NCBI GenBank assembly: GCA_016648135.1 | Contig: JADDOH010010315.1 | Coordinates: 24,476 to 88,475 of the forward strand | Reading direction: 5' to 3' | Source of the DNA: Agrypnia vestita | Lineage: Eukaryota; Arthropoda; Insecta; Trichoptera; Phryganeidae | Length of the DNA: 64,000 nucleotides | Notes under the pieces: model-generated | The model's input: only the letters and a program-made list of their open reading frames with translations | Told to the model about the DNA's origin: nothing | Databases searched by the model: none | In this document: positions 21,835 through 32,754 of the stretch, in pieces | Numbering within the stretch: the stretch's first letter is position 1 | How the letters are laid out: each line of letters opens with the position of its first letter | Translations under genes and position numbers: made by a program

Positions 21835-22625
21835 TCTATTCACGCAATCAAATTAAACGTATTTAGTTTTTTACAAATGTTTTGGGTACCTACGTTTCAC
21901 AAATATTTCAATTAATACGGGGCACTGTACATTAGCAGTTGGCGTTGTGTATTATGTTGGTGAATATACATTGGAATATACAAATACTATAAAATCTGTA
22001 TCGACAAATATAAAAATATGCGTACAAAAAACTTGCATCCACGAATACAATTAAGGATTGGATAGAAATTAAACAATTTCTTAAAAATAAGTATTTTTTA
22101 AACTATAAAGACTGATTTTTCATTTTGTTACAGTAGCTTGATTAGATTAGATAGTTTAGTGTAATGTATTGAGATGAAGGAGAAGATATGGAATTAGGTA
22201 TTTTAATTTCAGTTTATTATAACACGAAAATGAATACAAAACCTTCTCTTCAAATTTGGTATAATTTATAAAATAATGATCTCATCGTTTTGAGTTGAAT
22301 TCACTTTAAATAAACAAATTCGTTTATAAGTATTCACAAAAAATAATTTTTAAATTTTGTCTAGTTTTCTATCTAAATAAAATATGCGAATATTCAAACA
22401 CTATACATAATAGTATAGGTTCGAATATTCACATCATAATTATCGGATTCGTAATACACAAAATTAGGCAAATATTCGAAATCTCCCTAGAAGATACTAG
22501 TGATTCACTTGCACATTTTGTATGTAAAATAATATTCAGATATATATTTTAAAATAATGTCGTTAGTCGTTGTCAAGTATTTTTTTCGGCAGTACTTGGC
22601 AGATATTTAGAAAAATAGGTAAGGT
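21835..22625. other. AT-rich stretch, no gene
   Basis: A recurrent short phrase around AATATTCGAA/AATATTCACA (22380-22480) is the only structure noted. Confidence 0.4.
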
Positions 22626-22639
22626 AATTTGTTTATAGT

Positions 22640-22930
22640 ATACAAAGTGTACACCATCGTTAATGCGGTATTTCTTAATATAATTTGCTTTCTCAATAAA
22701 CTAGAGACTAGAAGAATAATAAGAGACTTTCTCTTTTTACAAAAATTAATAAACGGAACTATCGACTGTCCTCAACTATTAGAGCGAAACTGCGGCCACC
22801 AACAACGTTTTTAATTTCCCACTGTCAAGGCTTCCTAGACTAGCAAACAGATATGAGCAACTTGACGTTTTTGCCACCAACTTTATAAGATTTAAATATA
22901 TTTTAAAATCTGTATTGGAAGATTACGAGT
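22640..22930 (+). mobile_element. Jockey/CR1-type LINE C-terminal remnant
   Basis: Plus-strand translation gives LETRRIIRDFLFLQKLINGT followed by IDCPQLLER, then in shifted frames PRLANRYEQLDVFATNF and RFKYILKSVLED. The LETRR..D..FL.KL.NG.IDCP block is typical of Jockey/CR1 C-termini and matches the sense of the element at 10735-11330, but at a different divergence. Inactive because of frameshifts and stops after LLER. Confidence 0.7.
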
Positions 22931-22934
22931 AAAA

Positions 22935-23580
22935 TATTCCAAGACAAATTTCTATAATTGCATTGCCATGGCTGGTACTGCGAAGTATATGATATTGTGG
23001 ATATTACCGTATTTATTAGAATTTTGTTAATACAACTAATATAAATTATAATATAAACACACAAATATAAATATATTTTATAGTTTTATAAAGAAGATTT
23101 TCACTGCATATATCTACTTCGTGTCCACGATATAAATACACAGTTACGATTCACTAATTGTACATAAGTCAACAATATATTACAAATTACAGTGAAATAT
23201 TGTATGATAAGTAACAAACAAACAAACGAAACGAGTAATGTAACATACATTAAAAAAATACTAACGAAATAATCCGCCTTGAAATATTTAAAAATTTTAT
23301 TCGTGATTTCAACGTTACAGTAAAGGGGGTGAATGCAGAGATCTCGAGGAATTTCCGGTTCCAGCAACCGGGTCCTCTTAGATACGGACAAACGTATGGG
23401 CATTCCAAGTTACCGGTCTTTTGTTCGAATGTCCTTTGTCTTCGTGGAATGTCCCGCTACGAATGCTATTATTCTTTTGTACATGACAACCCTTGCCGTT
23501 TGTAATTTAAGGATTTCGGAATATTAAGCTTTCTCTCGAAATATAAATAAATAAAAGTTAAGAAATTAAACAAAAACATA
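22935..23580. other. AT-rich stretch, no gene
   Basis: A small GC-richer patch (23325-23480) holds a minus frame (23101-23403) and a plus frame (23333-23527) that overlap on opposite strands. Neither resembles a known family. Confidence 0.4.
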
Positions 23581-23585
23581 TTAAA

Positions 23586-23700
23586 CTTACCATAACGCCA
23601 TTTCCCCCTTATCAGCCGAGGACTGTTGAGTGTGCATGACGTAGTTCGGTTAAATCCAAGATCGTTGCCATTATAACTGATCCTTTTGAGAGTGGGTATC
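23586..23700 (-). mobile_element. LINE 3' end, family L-b, diverged
   Basis: ACTTACCATAACGCCATTTC followed by CCCCTTATCAGCCGAGG is the reverse complement of the AAACGGCGTTATGGTAAGT end seen at 51520-51545. The remainder drifts away from the family after about 60 bp. Confidence 0.45.
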
Positions 23701-23764
23701 CAACATATAACAGAATTGACGATCAAATAAGTATTAATAGAGATATTCAACTTTAAAGCTTCCA

Positions 23765-23920
23765 TAATCCCAATTATACTAATTTCGCTGTCTGTCCGTC
23801 CGTCGTAACTTCGTGTAAAAAAAAAAAGTCTTCTTCTTTTTTCTTTTCTTTTTGTTTTCGTGTAAAAGTACCGCTATTTTTGACGAGTTACAGCGAGTTT
23901 TATAATTTATTTTGAGATTT
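23765..23920 (-). repeat. Dispersed repeat (as at 1266-1645), partial
   Basis: AATCCCAATTATACTAATTT, then CTGTCTGTCCGTCCGTCGTA and ACTTCGTGTAA, then GTAAAAGTACC and TTTTTGACGAGTTACAGCG match the left half of the repeat at 1266-1645. An A-run/T-run insertion splits it at 23818-23860. Confidence 0.5.
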
Positions 23921-23924
23921 GAGA

Positions 23925-24570
23925 GGCAGTACCTGAGGACAAAATATAAATTACAGACAATATTTATATTACTAGAATTTTATTTATAGACAATATAAAT
24001 TGTTTATGCGAATCATAGATACTTAAAATATTAAAATATAACGAATACTGAACGTAGGAACTCTTTGTATTTTAGTAATAGGCTTTCATTTAATCTAAAT
24101 ATAATTATTTCGTTGTCTTGTCTCCATAACATCATGTAACGTCCGTAATTTCATTCGAATTCACTTACTATTACTTCTCACAAATGACATTATTAACAAT
24201 TCCTCAACGATTTACTATTTCGAGCCTTATACAATGGGATATATTGTGATATTTACAGCACATTATATCAAAAACAATTGATTTTGTAAATAAAATAAAA
24301 CAAAAAATCGCGATGAAATAGTTCTTAACACTGAAGTATTGCACCACTTTTCGTAATGAGTGTTGTAACAGCTGTTGCAAAAATACGTCAATGTTGGCAG
24401 ACTCAAAAAATTTATACGATGGAAGCGAAAAGTTGACTAAGATGGATATTCGTAACAATAATAATGTTGAGACATTTAAAATAATTTTAATATATTATAA
24501 AATTGGTTGTTGATAGATAAATAGTTTCATACAAACTTAAAATAAATAGAGATAAATATTCGGTATTCGG
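23925..24570. other. AT-rich stretch with weak repeat copy
   Basis: TTTCGTTGTCTTGTCTCCAT, AACATCATGTAACGTCCGTA at 24108-24150 is another faint copy of the same dispersed repeat. No gene seen. Confidence 0.4.
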
Positions 24571-24574
24571 AATT

Positions 24575-24692
24575 CGGGGAGAGGATCAAACCCCAGACGG
24601 CTTGATCATATTAATATCCTTTTATTGGGACTCGGGAAAAAGATCGACCCCCAGACCGCGTGATCACTAGGCGAGTATCATACCGCTGGAAA
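24575..24692 (-). mobile_element. tRNA-like SINE head, duplicated B-box
   Basis: On the minus strand CCAGCGGTATGATACTCGCC resembles a tRNA A-box region, and CGGTCTGGGGGTCGATC resembles a B-box. About 65 bp later a second B-box-like phrase, CGTCTGGGGTTTGATCCTC, follows the same GATCA-G-CG context. The pattern suggests a third tRNA-derived SINE family with a partial tandem duplication. It could also be a decayed tRNA pseudogene. Confidence 0.4.
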
Positions 24693-24694
24693 AA

Positions 24695-25165
24695 CAGATA
24701 TGTATAGTTTTATTTATTGTTATTAAGCATTTCATTATTGCAATCCATTATTTTGAATTATTAACATTTATTAATTAACCATAATAATCATTTCCCGCTA
24801 TATATTTAAATAATTTATTTAAAAATCAAAAAATACATAATATATGTACTTTTGATATAATTTTTTATAAAGTACAAAAATAAATATAACACCAATTAGA
24901 ACGTTTAAGTTTTCTGATTTAGATTATTTTAAGATAAAGTTATTAAAATTAAATTACGTGACTTAATTATTCATTATTAGTGAGAATGTTAATTTGGCAT
25001 TCCCTCAAAAAATACCCTTATTAAATACAGTACACGCTTTGGTTGTAAATAAATCATATTTAACAATAAAAACTATATTACCTCCCCTATGTTTGACTCA
25101 TCTCATTTTAATACAACACAAATAAGGTCAAAAGTGACAAATCGAATAGAAATGTTCAATTGACT
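24695..25165. other. AT-rich stretch, no gene
   Basis: Nothing recognised beyond A/T-rich sequence. Confidence 0.45.
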
Positions 25166-25169
25166 TTTC

Positions 25170-25470
25170 AACCCCAATTTAAAGGTGTTATACTTATTCC
25201 TAAAAATCCTGTTTCGCAGCATCCAGTTGGGTCCATTCAGTGTTCCGGTTTTTACAGAGAAGCATGCGTGGTATTACACCACCATTAATGACCTTACGTA
25301 ACCCCCTCGTTCCAGGAACGCGATCTTTATTCATATTAAATTTCAGTGTAAAATAACCCTTGGGTTACAGCATCCCCAGCTCCATGATCTCTGACCCCAA
25401 AGACCTGCAGTTTGACCCTAAGAGGGAGTCGGTTTCCTAATTTGAGAGGAAAATCTGGTTTTTATAGTCG
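25170..25470. other. GC-richer island 7
   Basis: Less GC-rich than the other islands but distinct, with TTACGTAACCCCCTCGTTCC, CCCTTGGGTTACAGCATCCC and CCAGCTCCATGATCTCTGAC. TTTCGCAG at 25213-25220 could be an acceptor, but no open frame continues usefully. Candidate conserved non-coding block. Confidence 0.3.
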
Positions 25471-25474
25471 ATAT

Positions 25475-26105
25475 TTAAAGGGGAATATTTTAAGGGTGTA
25501 AAATATTTGTGCGATTTAGTAATCACTTAATTTATATTTATTATTTAAAATATAAATAAATAAGAATATTAGGTTATATATACACATATCACCAATTTCG
25601 TAAACAATTTACATCAAAGGCGCTTTACAAAAAAACTGTTTAGTATACATTAGCTTTTTCTTTTAGTATTTTTTACGAGTTTTTACGAACAAAATTACTG
25701 GATTATGTCCAGAGGGATCATCATTAACATCATAAATTATATAGGGATTATCAATAATATTATAAATTATAGATATCTCACTATTTGATGATCCTTCTTG
25801 TAATAAAATCCGGTAATTGTGTTCCTAAAATTTTGAACGGAGTCAGCGTTCGTTCGTTATTATATATAATTAGTTATATAATTATACCGTGCGAAAGGGA
25901 AATTGTGTGCAAGAATTTTGACTCAATATTTTCTATCGCTTTACGCATGCAATTGATATATAAAATTATATAAATATTTTTGACCATAAGAATAACATGC
26001 ATCATGAAAGATTTCAAAATAGGTTTATAAGTATATATTATCACATATCTTTTTAAATATTTACCCATAATTCGTATGACTTACTCTCACGGGATTCTAA
26101 AAATT
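25475..26105. other. AT-rich stretch with small direct repeat
   Basis: GGGATCATCATTAACATCATAAATTATA and GGGATTATCAATAATATTATAAATTATA (about 25713-25770) are a direct repeat of about 30 bp. No gene seen. Confidence 0.4.
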
Positions 26106-26109
26106 GAGA

Positions 26110-26767
26110 AGAATGGCATATAATCGAAGGTTCCAGAACTATCTGTGATAGTCTAGATCTAGAAGAAACTCGAATGCACTAAAATATGGCAGAAAGTTCT
26201 TGAATTCAAGCAATTATAAATTACGCGAAAAACGGGCACGAGCAACCGTTCGCGTTTGACAGCCGCAAAAAACCGTAGAAAGTGCGAAATGGCAGCGGGC
26301 GTTTTCAGTACCTGTCTTGGACAACAATTAAGTACCTAACGATGTGAGAGAAGTATTACGTAGTGATCAGAGTGACGGATTTGAATTTGGTTTTAACAGA
26401 CGTGAATCAGAATATCCATAGACAAGTGGAGGATTCTTGTTATATATCCCAATCTCGGAATATGGAGATCAAAAAAAAGCAAAGGTTACAACTTTAACTC
26501 TATAAAGACACTATGCTAACTGCAAGCTGACTAAAAGAAAAGAGAGAGCTGGCGCTGTCTTTTTGTATAGCAGTGCCACCTTATACTCCCGTTAAGTTGG
26601 CCTGCCTGAAAACTCCACGATTCTCAAGACTAGTGCGAGATTTAGTGGGAATATAATATAGCAGTATAATAGGAGAATAGTGCTCCAGTTAAATTAGTTT
26701 CCAATGACTTTTATGATGAATATAGAATTTTATTAATTTGGCCTCCTACTGCCACGATCCCGTGACA
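26110..26767 (+). mobile_element. LTR-like sequence ending CCCGTGACA
   Basis: The right end CACGATCCCGTGACA is shared with 57087 and, in reverse, with the left ends at 48984 and 48019. An internal phrase ATAGACAAGTGGAGGATTCT matches CGGACAAGTGGAAGATTCT at about 56940. Near the 5' side GGTTCCAGAACTATCTGTG and TAGATCTAGAAG recall the head of the LTR at 59061. No internal coding part is attached. The left boundary is not certain. Confidence 0.5.
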
Positions 26768-26850
26768 ATATATCTTCTTCAGCCTTCATCTCTCCATTAT
26801 TGGATATAGGCCTCTTTGATACCCTTCTATCCTTCCTTATTTGCTTATGA
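26766..26850 (-). mobile_element. RTE-type LINE extreme 3' end
   Basis: The minus strand reads KEAYIQ, a stop in place of a Gln/Trp region, then WRDEG and stop, followed by GCTGAAGAAGATATA. This matches the familiar GEAYVQQW.DEG end of RTE-like ORF2 proteins. It touches the LTR end at 26767 directly, so one element inserted into or beside the other. Confidence 0.6.
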
Positions 26851-26859
26851 CAATACACT

Positions 26860-27195
26860 TATATGTTAATTGTTTTTTCTTTTTCTTCTTCCTTTTTTTA
26901 GTATTTTGTTGATCTGTGATACAGAAAAATACGCCTCCTGGGATGACGAGGTCCAGCTATCCCTCCATCTTTTCGGTGGTCTTCCCGGTGGGCGTCGTTC
27001 AGAGGGGATTTCATTCGCTGCTGCATGCACGAGTCTGTCAATGTCCATTCTGATCTCTCCAGAATATACTTCTGGATCCAGTAATGGATCTCAGCAGATC
27101 TCAGCATCTTCATTTCAGATGTTCTGAGGAGTCTTTTGGTGCGGACAGTTTCAGCCCGCGTATCTACAGCGTATGTCATAATAGGTCGCACGCAT
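26860..27195 (-). mobile_element. RTE-type LINE C-terminal fragment (L-c)
   Basis: The minus strand encodes MRPIMTYAVDTRAET and VRTKRLLRTSEMKMLRS in one frame. After shifts it continues with MDIDRLVHAAANEIPSERR and PPGRPPKRWRDSWTSSSQE. These are the canonical RTE blocks (P..TYG.ET, LR..EMK.LR, GRPPKRW.D). An A/G-rich tail lies at 26869-26900. The copy has at least two frameshifts. The PPGRPPKRWRD block is also present at 47487-47525. Confidence 0.8.
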
Positions 27196-27199
27196 GCCT

Positions 27200-28570
27200 T
27201 GTATATCTTGACCTTATTTTAATATGCATATGTTTTTCCAGATCAAATTCTTGGGATTCTTTTAGAGAGTTTATTATTTACATAATAAACTAAAAAAATA
27301 ATTTCTCCGGCTTAAATGAAATTAATGATTCATTTATTATTTGTAATGTAAGTTACTGCATACAACTACGACCCTTCTGCAATTATTATTACAATGGCAA
27401 GACATAAAATATTGAATATAATCATCCAGTTTTATCACACACAATAACACCAACTAAGACCTTTATAATCACAGTGATAAATTCCTCTTTCCTACTTCAG
27501 TTAGTTTCTGCCCTTTTAATTCCCTAGGGGGTGCCAAATCCCGCCCCATCTCCCTACGCAAGAAAACCTTAGATACCTCTCCCGAATGGGTTATCCAAGT
27601 AGGATAGAAAGGGGTTGGGGAGGCTTCTTCAAACAGGAAAGCCGGTGTATCAATTCGACAATGATCACCAGTAGAAAAAAAACTTCATAATATTTGTTTA
27701 AAATCTCTTGAAGACAATTCATTGCTTGACCACCAATCTTTCTATATATTGAAAAAGATACGGTTTTTCTGTAAGATATAAGGGAATATGAAATTAGTAT
27801 GCACATACATGAATCCAAACTTTGTGCAAAGCCGGGTAGTAAAGCTACGAGTAGTTAATGTACAAAAGTTAAAAAATTCCAATAATATAATTATTATTGA
27901 ACATGCTCTTGAAATTTTTGATATCTGAATCACTTCTTTTTTCGAAGGTTTAGATTTGGTATAGAAAAATATTTTTTTATGATATGGTAAAAGTATGGTT
28001 AAAAGTAGCGCTCTGCAATCAGCATTTTAAAATAAGCTTGCGTTTACTAGAATTCCTTTAAATTAAATCTAAATGATTATTGTATCTCTTGATATACCCC
28101 TATGACAATAATATCATATTTTTTATATCGTAATATATCAGAACATTAGTTTTGCTGAATAAATTCAACCACAAAATTTTCAAATTTTGGACAGTTGTAC
28201 ACATGTTATTTGTGTTCCTCGTTATAAATTTTTGATATAACGAAATATCGCCATATATTGTTGCCACAAAAAAATTTTCAAGTAAGAATCTTTTCAAAAT
28301 ACGAGCAGTTGATGAAGTCTAATTTTTGAAATTGGACAGCCATGTATTTAAACATTGCCTACGTGTTTCAAATGGTTTCTATTTAATAAAAACTACTCCC
28401 TTTAAATACTCCTCCCATAAACTCGAGCTATTGGCTCATATTATGGTGAGTATAATAGAATATTTAGAATGTAATAACATACAATTTATTTTATAAAAAT
28501 CATTGCATCTGCTGCACAAATAAAATAAAAATATAGAAAATTTGGCATTCCCATGAAACAGTATATTTAC
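27200..28570. other. Long AT-rich stretch, no gene
   Basis: A slightly GC-richer section at about 27490-27640 carries no frame of note. Short overlapping frames at 27591-27933 have no recognisable motif. Confidence 0.45.
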
Positions 28571-28572
28571 GT

Positions 28573-28670
28573 ATTATATTCAATTAAACCAGCCTTAAGA
28601 AAGGTCGTAAGCCTTATAGACGCCCAATAAAGACTTCCATACATACTTTTTATATAAATACAGCTTCGTC
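28573..28670 (+). repeat. Dispersed repeat C, reference copy
   Basis: Blocks in order: AAACCAGCCTTAAGAAAGG, TCGTAAGCCTTATAGACGCC, CAATAAAGACTTCCATACAT, TTTTTATATAAATACAGCTT and CGTCTCCATG. The copy at 54418-54541 has all of these, and three others have parts. The unit is about 120 bp. I cannot tell whether it is a SINE body or the 3' end of a longer element. Confidence 0.6.
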
Positions 28671-28929
28671 TCCATGATTATTTTTTTTAAATAAATAAAG
28701 GTTTTGAATATATTTTAATAATATTACATTTTAAAATAAATAAATGAATGGGTTTGATGAAAAATAATTGCCTTTGAAATTAAAAAATGTTTGTATTTTT
28801 GCATGTGTGTATTTTTTACACCAAATGTAAAAATATCAATTAAAATTTTTTGAATTTTTGTGTCTCCTGTAAAGTTCATTAAAATGGCTTACGTGTTAAT
28901 ATTTCTTTAGAAAATAAAATATTTGTTCG

Positions 28930-29134
28930 CAGGGGCGATTTTTTTAAACAATATTTGGAAAAAAAATCGAAATAATTAAAAAAAAAATTATCTGCCAGAA
29001 TATTATGAAATATTAAAATCTGAATAATATGATAATTATTGTGATAGGAATATTATGAGACAAACTCCTATTTCCGTTTTATTTTCAAAATAAATGCTTA
29101 AAAAAATCATGCTTCTTGTTTTCACTGCACGCCC
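28930..29134. mobile_element. Short MITE, family M3, copy 2
   Basis: The left end CAGGGGCGATTTTTTT lacks the GTGCAGTG block seen in copy 1, whereas the right end TTTTCACTGCACGCCC keeps it. Inside, TATTTGGAAAAAAAATCG and AAAAAATCATGCTTCTTG correspond to the same positions in copy 1 (9949-10176). The left terminus appears damaged by a small deletion. Confidence 0.6.
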
Positions 29135-29219
29135 ATTAAAGTTCTCGCTATTAAAAAACATTTTTTAAATAAAACATAAATTTTGATTTAACACTTTAAA
29201 ATTAATAAATAGTCGCAGG

Positions 29220-29575
29220 GTTGAACTCCTACCCCAAGATGGCTGTTACGACCGCTCGTGTACGGGCGCGCGTACTGGGAACGAACGCGCATATCCGCAG
29301 AGGAAAAGGAAAGGCTTGCTGTCTCTATTATAACCCTCTCATATAATAAGTATAAATATGTAACAGCGGACCGGCCTGTGTGGCGAGACGGGACCTTCCC
29401 GCAGGGGTGGGGGGTGCGAACCCTCGTCTCTTTGTTATTTTGCGTATTAAACCCGACGGAAAAACGGCCTCGCCCCTGCCCGGGATTATATTATTCCCGG
29501 GATTATATTATTCCCGGGATAACTACCCGCCCCGGGTAGATTGACCCCTCGAGCCGCCATTCCTATTTCCCAAAA
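29220..29575. other. GC-richer island 8 with CCCGGG tandem repeat
   Basis: A GC-rich block with GTACGGGCGCGCGTACTGGG and CGCAGGGGTGGGGGGTGCG. At 29478-29525 a 17-bp unit CCCGGGATTATATTATT occurs twice and starts a third time, followed by CCCGCCCCGGGTAG. A 93-codon plus frame (29258-29539) crosses the tandem repeat and has no family resemblance. Candidate regulatory or structural block. Confidence 0.35.
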
Positions 29576-29579
29576 TTAC

Positions 29580-30065
29580 TTCTGAGAATGATTACTGTAC
29601 GCTGCTTTTGTAATGGAATAGTTGTTTCATTACGAGTTTCGTCTCCATACAAAAATGTACAGAATGTATGCGTGTGTGTGCCATTAGACCTTCTAGACAT
29701 GATGTCAAGATTTAACAAACTAGTATTTTAAATATAAATTAGGCTAAGAAGTTTAAAAATCCTTTTCAATATCTAATCAAAAGAACTCGATATTATTATT
29801 ATTTATTTATTTAATATTTAATATTCATGGAAGACCAACAGCACAACAAAGAAGCATATAAAACATTGATATTCTCCACATTTAAAAATATGTGAGTAAT
29901 GATAAATATTTATGAATTAAACTAAGGCATGTTAAAAATTATATAACAAGAAAGAATAAAAAATTTAAACAAAAGAAAAAGAAACTTAATTATTAGCAGA
30001 AAAACATAGGCATTTTAAAAACGATATTATAAGCATAAGGAATTGAGCACTAGCCGAATCCCTTG
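29580..30065. other. AT-rich stretch, no gene
   Basis: An ATTATTTATTTATTTAATAT run at 29797-29825 may be the antisense tail of a LINE. Nothing else recognised. Confidence 0.4.
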
Positions 30066-30070
30066 TAATA

Positions 30071-30480
30071 TGTCACAACCGTCTATAGCAATGTAGGGTT
30101 AACATGCCAGAGACGCCTGGAACAGCCTAGAAGCGACGGGAACCTTCTCTTAAACACTATAATAATCTAGGAAGTTCCATAGACCAGCGCAATGCGTATA
30201 AAAAGCAGCACCGCGCTACGCAATGGAGACTTTGGTTTTGACATTTCAATCTGTGCGAAGTACGCGTGGGACAACGGTAGGGGTAGAATTTCGGAGTGAC
30301 TGATATGAGACGAGACGTGCGAGAATTTAAAGAAATATTCTAGCGAATATTAAATAAGGTGTTCCCAGCGATAATAAAGTGTTCATAGACGAGTGATAGA
30401 TTGATTGAAAGAATAGTGTATTAGTTTAATTAGTGTTAAGTGACTTTGTCGATCCTGGAACTTTTCCAATATAGAGAGCT
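30071..30480 (+). mobile_element. LTR with TATA box
   Basis: Starts TGTCACAACCGTCTATAG. Next come AGCCTAGAAGCGACGGGAAC and a TATA box TATAAAAAG at 30197-30205. About 30 bp later is a TTTCAATCTGTGCG start-site-like region, and AGCGATAATAAAGTGTTCAT (with an AATAAA poly(A) signal) lies near 30372. The same order, including CAGCGATAATAAAGTGTTCA, occurs on the minus strand of 58508-59061. A Pol II promoter followed by a poly(A) signal is the expected U3-R-U5 layout. The right end is missing or unrecognised. Confidence 0.65.
30197..30205 (+). promoter_or_regulatory. LTR TATA box
   Basis: TATAAAAAG preceded by GCGTA and followed after about 30 bp by GACATTTCAATCTGTGCG. The equivalent TATAAGTAG at 58906-58914 on the minus strand supports it as the conserved LTR promoter. 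Confidence 0.5.
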
Positions 30481-30484
30481 GCGA

Positions 30485-31775
30485 TTTATAAGTTCGATAT
30501 GTTCACGAATTATCATTACTAAAATTTAAAAGAAATGTAATATGTTACATGTTAGTTCTGTCAAAGATATTCCAGATTCAATAAAAAAATAAATAATTTC
30601 ATCCGGAAGTTTAAAGTATCGTAGAACTGTTTTGACAAAAAAAGTTATGTCTCTTGTAAGTTTACTGTTAAAATAGTCATATGAACAAGTTTCACATGAG
30701 CACACCCGCACACTGTATGGCAAAGCAAGTCATTCACACCATTTGATAATTACTGTTGCGAGCACCCGCCATTGTTATCATCATCTTCAGATAATTCCAG
30801 ATGAATTGTCAACATCCAATGTCTTCCCTTATATCGTCCCGGCACCTTCAAGTTCCCCGCGTAGCCCGCAGGCTTCTAGTAATGCGGATAGATAAGAATA
30901 GATACAAATGATATAAAATTATGCATTTACGTAATTGATTTTTGTCTTATAATGTTACCTCACCAAAAAAATGATTGATTCTGACGAAGAAAATATTTAA
31001 TCAAACAAAATTCTATGCTATTGCGTATTAATAGATATAGCAGTTACTTTGTGGTGCAATATATGCAATTGTATATATTTGGGTTATATAAAAAAATATT
31101 ACTATAGATTCGAGATGAGCAGTCCCTCTCATCATTAGGTGAACTTCATAACTAATCTTAATACGTAGTAATTTGAACCAATTCATGTTGGCGGTAGGCC
31201 ACGGAGAGGAAGAAGGATTTATAGGTCGTTAACGGGAATATAGACAATAATGCAGACGAGTAGGGAAAGGTGATGTTAATTGAGTGTTTTCTCCAATTTA
31301 TAATTTCCCGGATTTATGCTTTCAAAATTGTCCATAATTATTCCTTTATAAGGCACCAAGTGGAGACGATCTAGTTTATGACAATTTAAAAAAGTAATTT
31401 GTTACGATATATGATAAGATTTATTTTTATTTTTTAAGCATTAGTTATTTCATTTTAGTGCTTAAGTTTCTTGCGGTTGGCCAACATATTCTGTGTCGCA
31501 ATATCCAGAAATTATTTCATCAACTATTGTAGTGTTTCTGTATAATTGTACTTGTGTGCTAAATTAATTTTAAAATTTTTATATTATTTAAATAGAAACT
31601 AATCAGGATGGCGAAAGAGCAGGGTCGATATGCGAGCTTTTGCTCATGAAGCGGCTTGGGTTTGTGGTGGGTCCCACTTCATCGATCGTTTCATTTCTTT
31701 GGCGTATTCAAAAATAATAACTTTTAACTGTTCTGTTATACACGTTTCCATCCTTAGTGTGATCTTAACAACAAA
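30485..31775. other. Mostly AT-rich stretch, no gene
   Basis: A GC-richer patch (30755-30890) has CGTCCCGGCACCTTCAAG. A second at 31600-31690 with AGGATGGCGAAAGAGCAGGG and GGTTTGTGGTGGGTCCCAC may be a repeat head, but I cannot assign it. Confidence 0.4.
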
Positions 31776-31780
31776 AATTT

Positions 31781-31968
31781 TTTATTAATCAGTTAGAAAA
31801 TACGAATTAACGAAAAAATATTTTTAATGCCACCGGGACTCGAACCACGGACCTCCATTCTATCCATTATATGTGGTTCGAGTCCCGGTGGCATTTAAAC
31901 TATTTTTTCATTAATTTGATTTTTTATGTATATATGTCTTTTCTAATTGATTAATAAAAATTATTTAA
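31781..31968. repeat. Foldback of two tRNA-like T-arm ends
   Basis: Left arm (31781-31848) and right arm (31870-31968) are imperfect inverted copies. At the inner ends both carry GGTTCGAGTCCCGGTGGCA (left arm reversed), which is a tRNA T-loop/B-box plus acceptor 3' strand. Outward they share TTTTTTCATTAATTTG-like and TAATTGATTAATAAAAA sequence. So two 3' halves of a tRNA-derived unit face each other around a short centre. It may be a head-to-head SINE pair or a hairpin element. Confidence 0.7.
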
Positions 31969-31969
31969 T

Positions 31970-32450
31970 AATTCACAGAACTTTGTTCTGAAATTGCAAC
32001 TTCACAATAAGAATGTTTCCTTTAATATATATTTATTTATTCATTCTTTTTTGGATTACTTTGGATCTCTATTATTTATATCAATTTAACAAGTCAATTA
32101 TATTAAATTGTAAGTTATCTTTGAATCTGAGGTATAGATATACCTGCTGGTTACATAATATTTTTATAAAAATATTAATTCATAAAAATCTGTCGTAGAC
32201 TTTTTGATATACCTTCAATTTTAGACGTGGTATCGAATTCAATGTGCTGCACTTATAAAATATAATTTTTCCCGACTAGTGCAACAAGTTTTTCATGTTG
32301 TACTGTAATGACATGTAGATTAAAATTATTGAAAGTAAATGTAAAATACATTAGTGATTATCTAACCGTTATTTACATGCTAAAGTTATTTGATATTTGT
32401 AGATGATTGGTAACTGAGAGATTGGTAACAATTGCTTATGTGTTGGTTTC
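31970..32450. other. AT-rich stretch, no gene
   Basis: A hydrophobic 61-codon frame (32013-32198) has no recognisable family. Nothing else seen. Confidence 0.45.
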
Positions 32451-32452
32451 CG

Positions 32453-32570
32453 GTCGAATTGCTCAAATTGATCGAATTATTCGAATTGATCGAATTGATC
32501 GAATTGATCGAATTGATCGAATTGATCGAATTGATCGAATTGATCGAATGCTCGAATTGCTCGAATCGCT
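32453..32570. repeat. 10-bp tandem repeat TCGAATTGAT
   Basis: About twelve units of TCGAATTGAT. Those from about 32481 to 32548 are perfect; the flanks carry variants (TCGAATTGCTC, TCGAATTATTC). The unit contains GATC and AATT, so it is partly self-complementary. The perfect core suggests recent expansion. Confidence 0.9.
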
Positions 32571-32754
32571 CAAAGTTATTTACTAATCAATGCAATCAGA
32601 CTGACATTTAAAAAAAAATAATGCACATTAAGAGAGAGAAAGACTTTTTATTTTTTGTGTAAGTATGTAGAGATAAAAGCATTTGCTTGAAATGTCTCTT
32701 GAAAAACAAGAGATGTCAATTTTAATTGTAATAATAAGAATTTTTGGTTTAAGA

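Noticed and set aside
31830..31890. Functional tRNA gene
   Set aside because: Only the T-arm and acceptor 3' side are present on each arm; no D-arm or anticodon arm is seen.
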